21,865 nucleotides of DNA from Thermodesulfovibrionia bacterium. GTDB lineage: Bacteria > Nitrospirota > Thermodesulfovibrionia > UBA6902. This document shows, piece by piece, positions 20,276 through 21,865 of the stretch (position 1 is its first letter; every line of letters begins with the position of its first letter). The notes beneath the pieces were generated by a model. That model saw only the letters and a list, made by a program, of their open reading frames with translations. It ran no database searches and was not told the origin of the DNA. A program made the position numbers and the translations under genes. The DNA is taken from the NCBI GenBank assembly GCA_947258735.1, contig CAMYJJ010000017.1:1-21865 (forward strand), given 5' to 3'.

Positions 20276-20425
20276 TTACAGTTGAAGTAGTTTATAGGAC
20301 ATCAATTTGTAAAATCTTATCTGCGTACTGCGATTACCTTCCTTCAGAAACTTTGCGTCATCAAGTGCAGTTTTAGCCTGCTCAAGTCGATGTGTTATTA
20401 ACGTATTAATATCATCACTTTTCAA
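20276..20425 (-). pseudogene. Truncated HEPN-domain gene, N-terminal fragment
   Basis: This starts at TTG (20425), whose bases overlap the TGA stop of the preceding MNT gene, and is 49 codons long. The first 35 residues ('KSDDINTLITHRLEQAKTAL' then 'DDAKFLKEGNRSTQ') are a clear N-terminal helix pair of HEPN proteins that accompany MNT genes. In intact relatives the next segment is an 'R(S/A)YYAMFYA' helix. Here the sequence leaves the family at about 20320, continues for 14 unrelated residues and stops at 20276. All catalytic parts (R...H) are missing, so the product cannot be an active RNase. The missing three-quarters is not found in the window, which indicates a deletion or replacement. 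Confidence 0.7.
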
Positions 20426-20742
20426 ATTGTCACACCTTCTTTTTCAACTGCAATTGCAAGCAGGGAATATCTTTCAGGGCTTTTTTCCCATTCATCTCTT
20501 GAATAGACAACCGGAACCAGGACTATTCCCTTATCAAAACCTGCTTCCCATGCACAATCACTTACATGAGCAGAGTCATGTTCTGCGAGTTTCTGATCGA
20601 GAACTACTAAAACATCCATATCTGAATATGGATCTGCATCTCCGCGTGCCCGCGAACCAAAAAGAATTATTTTATGCACTGCCAAGGTTTTAAGCAGAGA
20701 CGATTTAAATGTTTCCCGTATTTGTTTTTCTATCTTAGTCAT
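20422..20742 (-). CDS. Second MNT-type nucleotidyltransferase (HEPN-partner antitoxin type)
   Basis: This encodes 106 residues from the ATG at 20742; GAAGAG about 6 bp upstream supports it over the GTG two codons earlier. The motif is 'ILFGSRARGDADPYSDMDVL' with Gly29-Ser30 and Asp41-x-Asp43, so the metal-binding residues are present. It is clearly diverged from the first MNT gene and lies opposite to it; the two modules converge. It overlaps the start of a truncated HEPN gene. In known systems the MNT protein neutralises its HEPN toxin by AMPylation; here its cognate toxin is gone. Confidence 0.85.
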   Translation of the reverse strand: MTKIEKQIRETFKSSLLKTLAVHKIILFGSRARGDADPYSDMDVLVVLDQKLAEHDSAHVSDCAWEAGFDKGIVLVPVVYSRDEWEKSPERYSLLAIAVEKEGVTI

Positions 20743-20771
20743 GAGCACTCTTCACTGAAATTACCTTTTAC

Positions 20772-20793
20772 ATTATATTGTACAGGATTCCTG
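20772..20793 (-). promoter_or_regulatory. Putative promoter and palindrome upstream of the second MNT gene
   Basis: On the minus strand a perfect TATAAT (20772-20777) lies 29 bp before the ATG. Just upstream is the 11-bp palindrome CAGGATTCCTG (20783-20793), placed in the -10/-35 spacer, where a repressor could bind. The -35 is not recognisable. Confidence 0.3.
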
Positions 20794-21180
20794 AAAATAT
20801 ATTATGAATTTATCAACGAAAACCTTTAGCAAATCTCTCATGGCTTGCACTCAGGAACACGTAATTCCTGGCCAAAAGCAACGTATCTCTTAACAAAATT
20901 AATTAGTTGCCTGATAAATTCAATTCAAAATTCATCATCTGAAGATCTTCATCATGGGACCTGAGGTCCCCTGTTTAGAGTGTTTAAAAATAAAAATCAT
21001 TGATGAACGAACACCTATTATGATCAGTCCTGAGCATAATGGCGAAATCTTATTGAATTTAAATGTAAATTTTATTACAAATATAAGTAAAAAATATAGA
21101 CAAATGTATTGAAAAATGTTATAGATATAAGTACATCTATCAAAAAGAATGACATAATTTTCCTATTGCTTAGGGGGAAA
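20794..21180. other. AT-rich intergenic stretch with two adjacent palindromes
   Basis: No gene is supported here. TGAAGATCTTCA (20940-20951, perfect 12 bp) is followed after 4 bp by GGGACCTGAGGTCCC (20956-20970, 7-bp arms around one base). The second is not followed by a T-run on the plus strand and does not look like an ordinary terminator. The rest is A/T-rich and without repeats that I can see. Confidence 0.35.
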
Positions 21181-21297
21181 ATGAAAGACAGGCAATTTTT
21201 CTCATTCAAGTATTCTTTTTTATGGTTATTTTCAAGCCATATTTTTCTTCATACATTTTCAATCCTATCGGGGATAAACGGGATATTAATAAAGTGA
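21181..21297 (+). CDS. Possible small hydrophobic peptide (38 aa)
   Basis: The ATG at 21181 is preceded by AGGGGGAAA, a purine-rich ribosome-site-like run with short spacing. The product is Phe/Leu/Ser-rich with one possible membrane-spanning stretch ('YSFLWLFSSHIFLHTFSIL') and a basic N-terminus. I do not recognise it. In A/T-rich DNA such an ORF can arise by chance. Confidence 0.2.
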   Translation: MKDRQFFSFKYSFLWLFSSHIFLHTFSILSGINGILIK

Positions 21298-21474
21298 TAC
21301 GATAGAAGAATCTGGAATAATATGTAAAGAAGATTAGTAAATCCGGATTATAGTTAAAAGCTATTACGTATGTGGGGCTGACAATGAAAAAAGATATTGT
21401 CTTAAAGGTAATTCCGGAAGTTCATATATCATTCGCTTAATAAAGCGGTTACCATTATAAGTTTTGTATTTGTC

Positions 21475-21865
21475 ATGAAATTAAAAAATAATAATACAAA
21501 AGGAATGCTTCAGGAAGATAAACATTTGTTGCAGGCAATTATAGAGGCAATGAATGATGGAATCTCTATTCAGGACACAAGCTATAACATTATTTATCAA
21601 AACAGGATTGCCCGGGATATATCAGGAAACGGCCTCGGCAAGAAATGCTACAGCGTATATGGAGATAAGAATAAAATTTGCGTTGAATGCCCGGTGGAAA
21701 AGGCTTTTAGGGATGGTAATCTTCATACGTCTGTGAGAAAGGTGGCAAGCCCATCAGCAGAAACAGAATATCGGGAAAATAGAGCTCATCCCGTGAGAAA
21801 TGATCAGGGAGATATTGTTGCATGTGTGGAGATTACCAGGGATATAACTGAACGCAAGAATATGG
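21475..21865 (+). CDS. PAS-domain signalling protein, 5' part (cut by the right edge)
   Basis: The frame is open from 21475 to the end of the window (130 residues visible). The ATG at 21517 is an alternative start; neither has a strong ribosome site. A PAS domain covers most of what is visible: 'LLQAIIEAMNDGISIQDTSY', 'NIIYQNR', and the closing PAC motif 'GDIVACVEITRDITERKNM', which normally leads into further PAS, histidine kinase or diguanylate cyclase domains. A cysteine cluster (C-Y-S, then C-V-E-C-P) sits where many PAS sensors of anaerobic bacteria carry a 'C..C..CP' insert, possibly for metal or redox sensing. No signal peptide is evident, so it is probably cytoplasmic. Confidence 0.75.
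   Translation, partial: MKLKNNNTKGMLQEDKHLLQAIIEAMNDGISIQDTSYNIIYQNRIARDISGNGLGKKCYSVYGDKNKICVECPVEKAFRDGNLHTSVRKVASPSAETEYRENRAHPVRNDQGDIVACVEITRDITERKNM

Noticed and set aside
20427..20693. Plus-strand open frame of 88 codons
   Set aside because: It is antisense to the second nucleotidyltransferase, whose motifs are unmistakable.
1..21865. CRISPR array, intact insertion sequence, transposase or integrase gene
   Set aside because: No regularly spaced direct repeats and no transposase or recombinase motifs were seen on either strand.

Overview
This 21.9 kb window has moderate to low GC content. It appears to come from a Gram-negative bacterium with a sediment or subsurface lifestyle. The evidence is a lipoprotein with a lipobox, a small secreted protein resembling the periplasmic domain of GspC/PilP, a giant modular exoprotein ending in a domain resembling post-COAP-1, HEPN/MNT modules, and a PAS sensor with a cysteine-rich insert. 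This mix is common in Nitrospirota and Desulfobacterota, but no phylogenetic marker is present, so that placement is a guess.

Layout. Positions 1-936 hold the 3' end of an unrecognised gene and a small lipoprotein. Positions 1095-18276 form what looks like a two-gene unit: a 122-aa secreted protein, then, after a 19-bp gap, a single 16.8 kb reading frame for a 5597-residue secreted protein. In order, that protein has a signal peptide; an HExxH metalloprotease-like domain; an alpha/alpha-toroid of the prenyltransferase/squalene-oxidase type; four CARDB domains; FlgD-like domains alternating with Ig-like domains; a PD40 beta-propeller; a long FN3/Ig array; a second propeller; more CARDB-like domains; three cadherin-like (tandem-95/Big_9) repeats; and a C-terminal domain resembling post-COAP-1. 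Two modules appear to be split by a nested domain: an F5/8C-like domain inside an FN3, and the second propeller inside an Ig fold.

Positions 18277-20425 look like a gene graveyard. They hold the 5' half of a tRNA-Leu(UAA), reading-frame remnants, and two convergent HEPN/MNT pairs. In both pairs the nucleotidyltransferase (antitoxin-type) gene is intact and the HEPN (toxin-type) gene is broken: one by an in-frame TAA, the other by truncation. An AT-rich, mostly empty stretch with small palindromes follows. A PAS-domain signalling gene then runs off the right edge.

How the genes may work together. The giant protein is probably exported through Sec and then across the outer membrane, and acts outside the cell in adhesion and/or proteolysis. 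The small GspC/PilP-like protein may assist its export or envelope assembly. This is inference from domain type and gene order.
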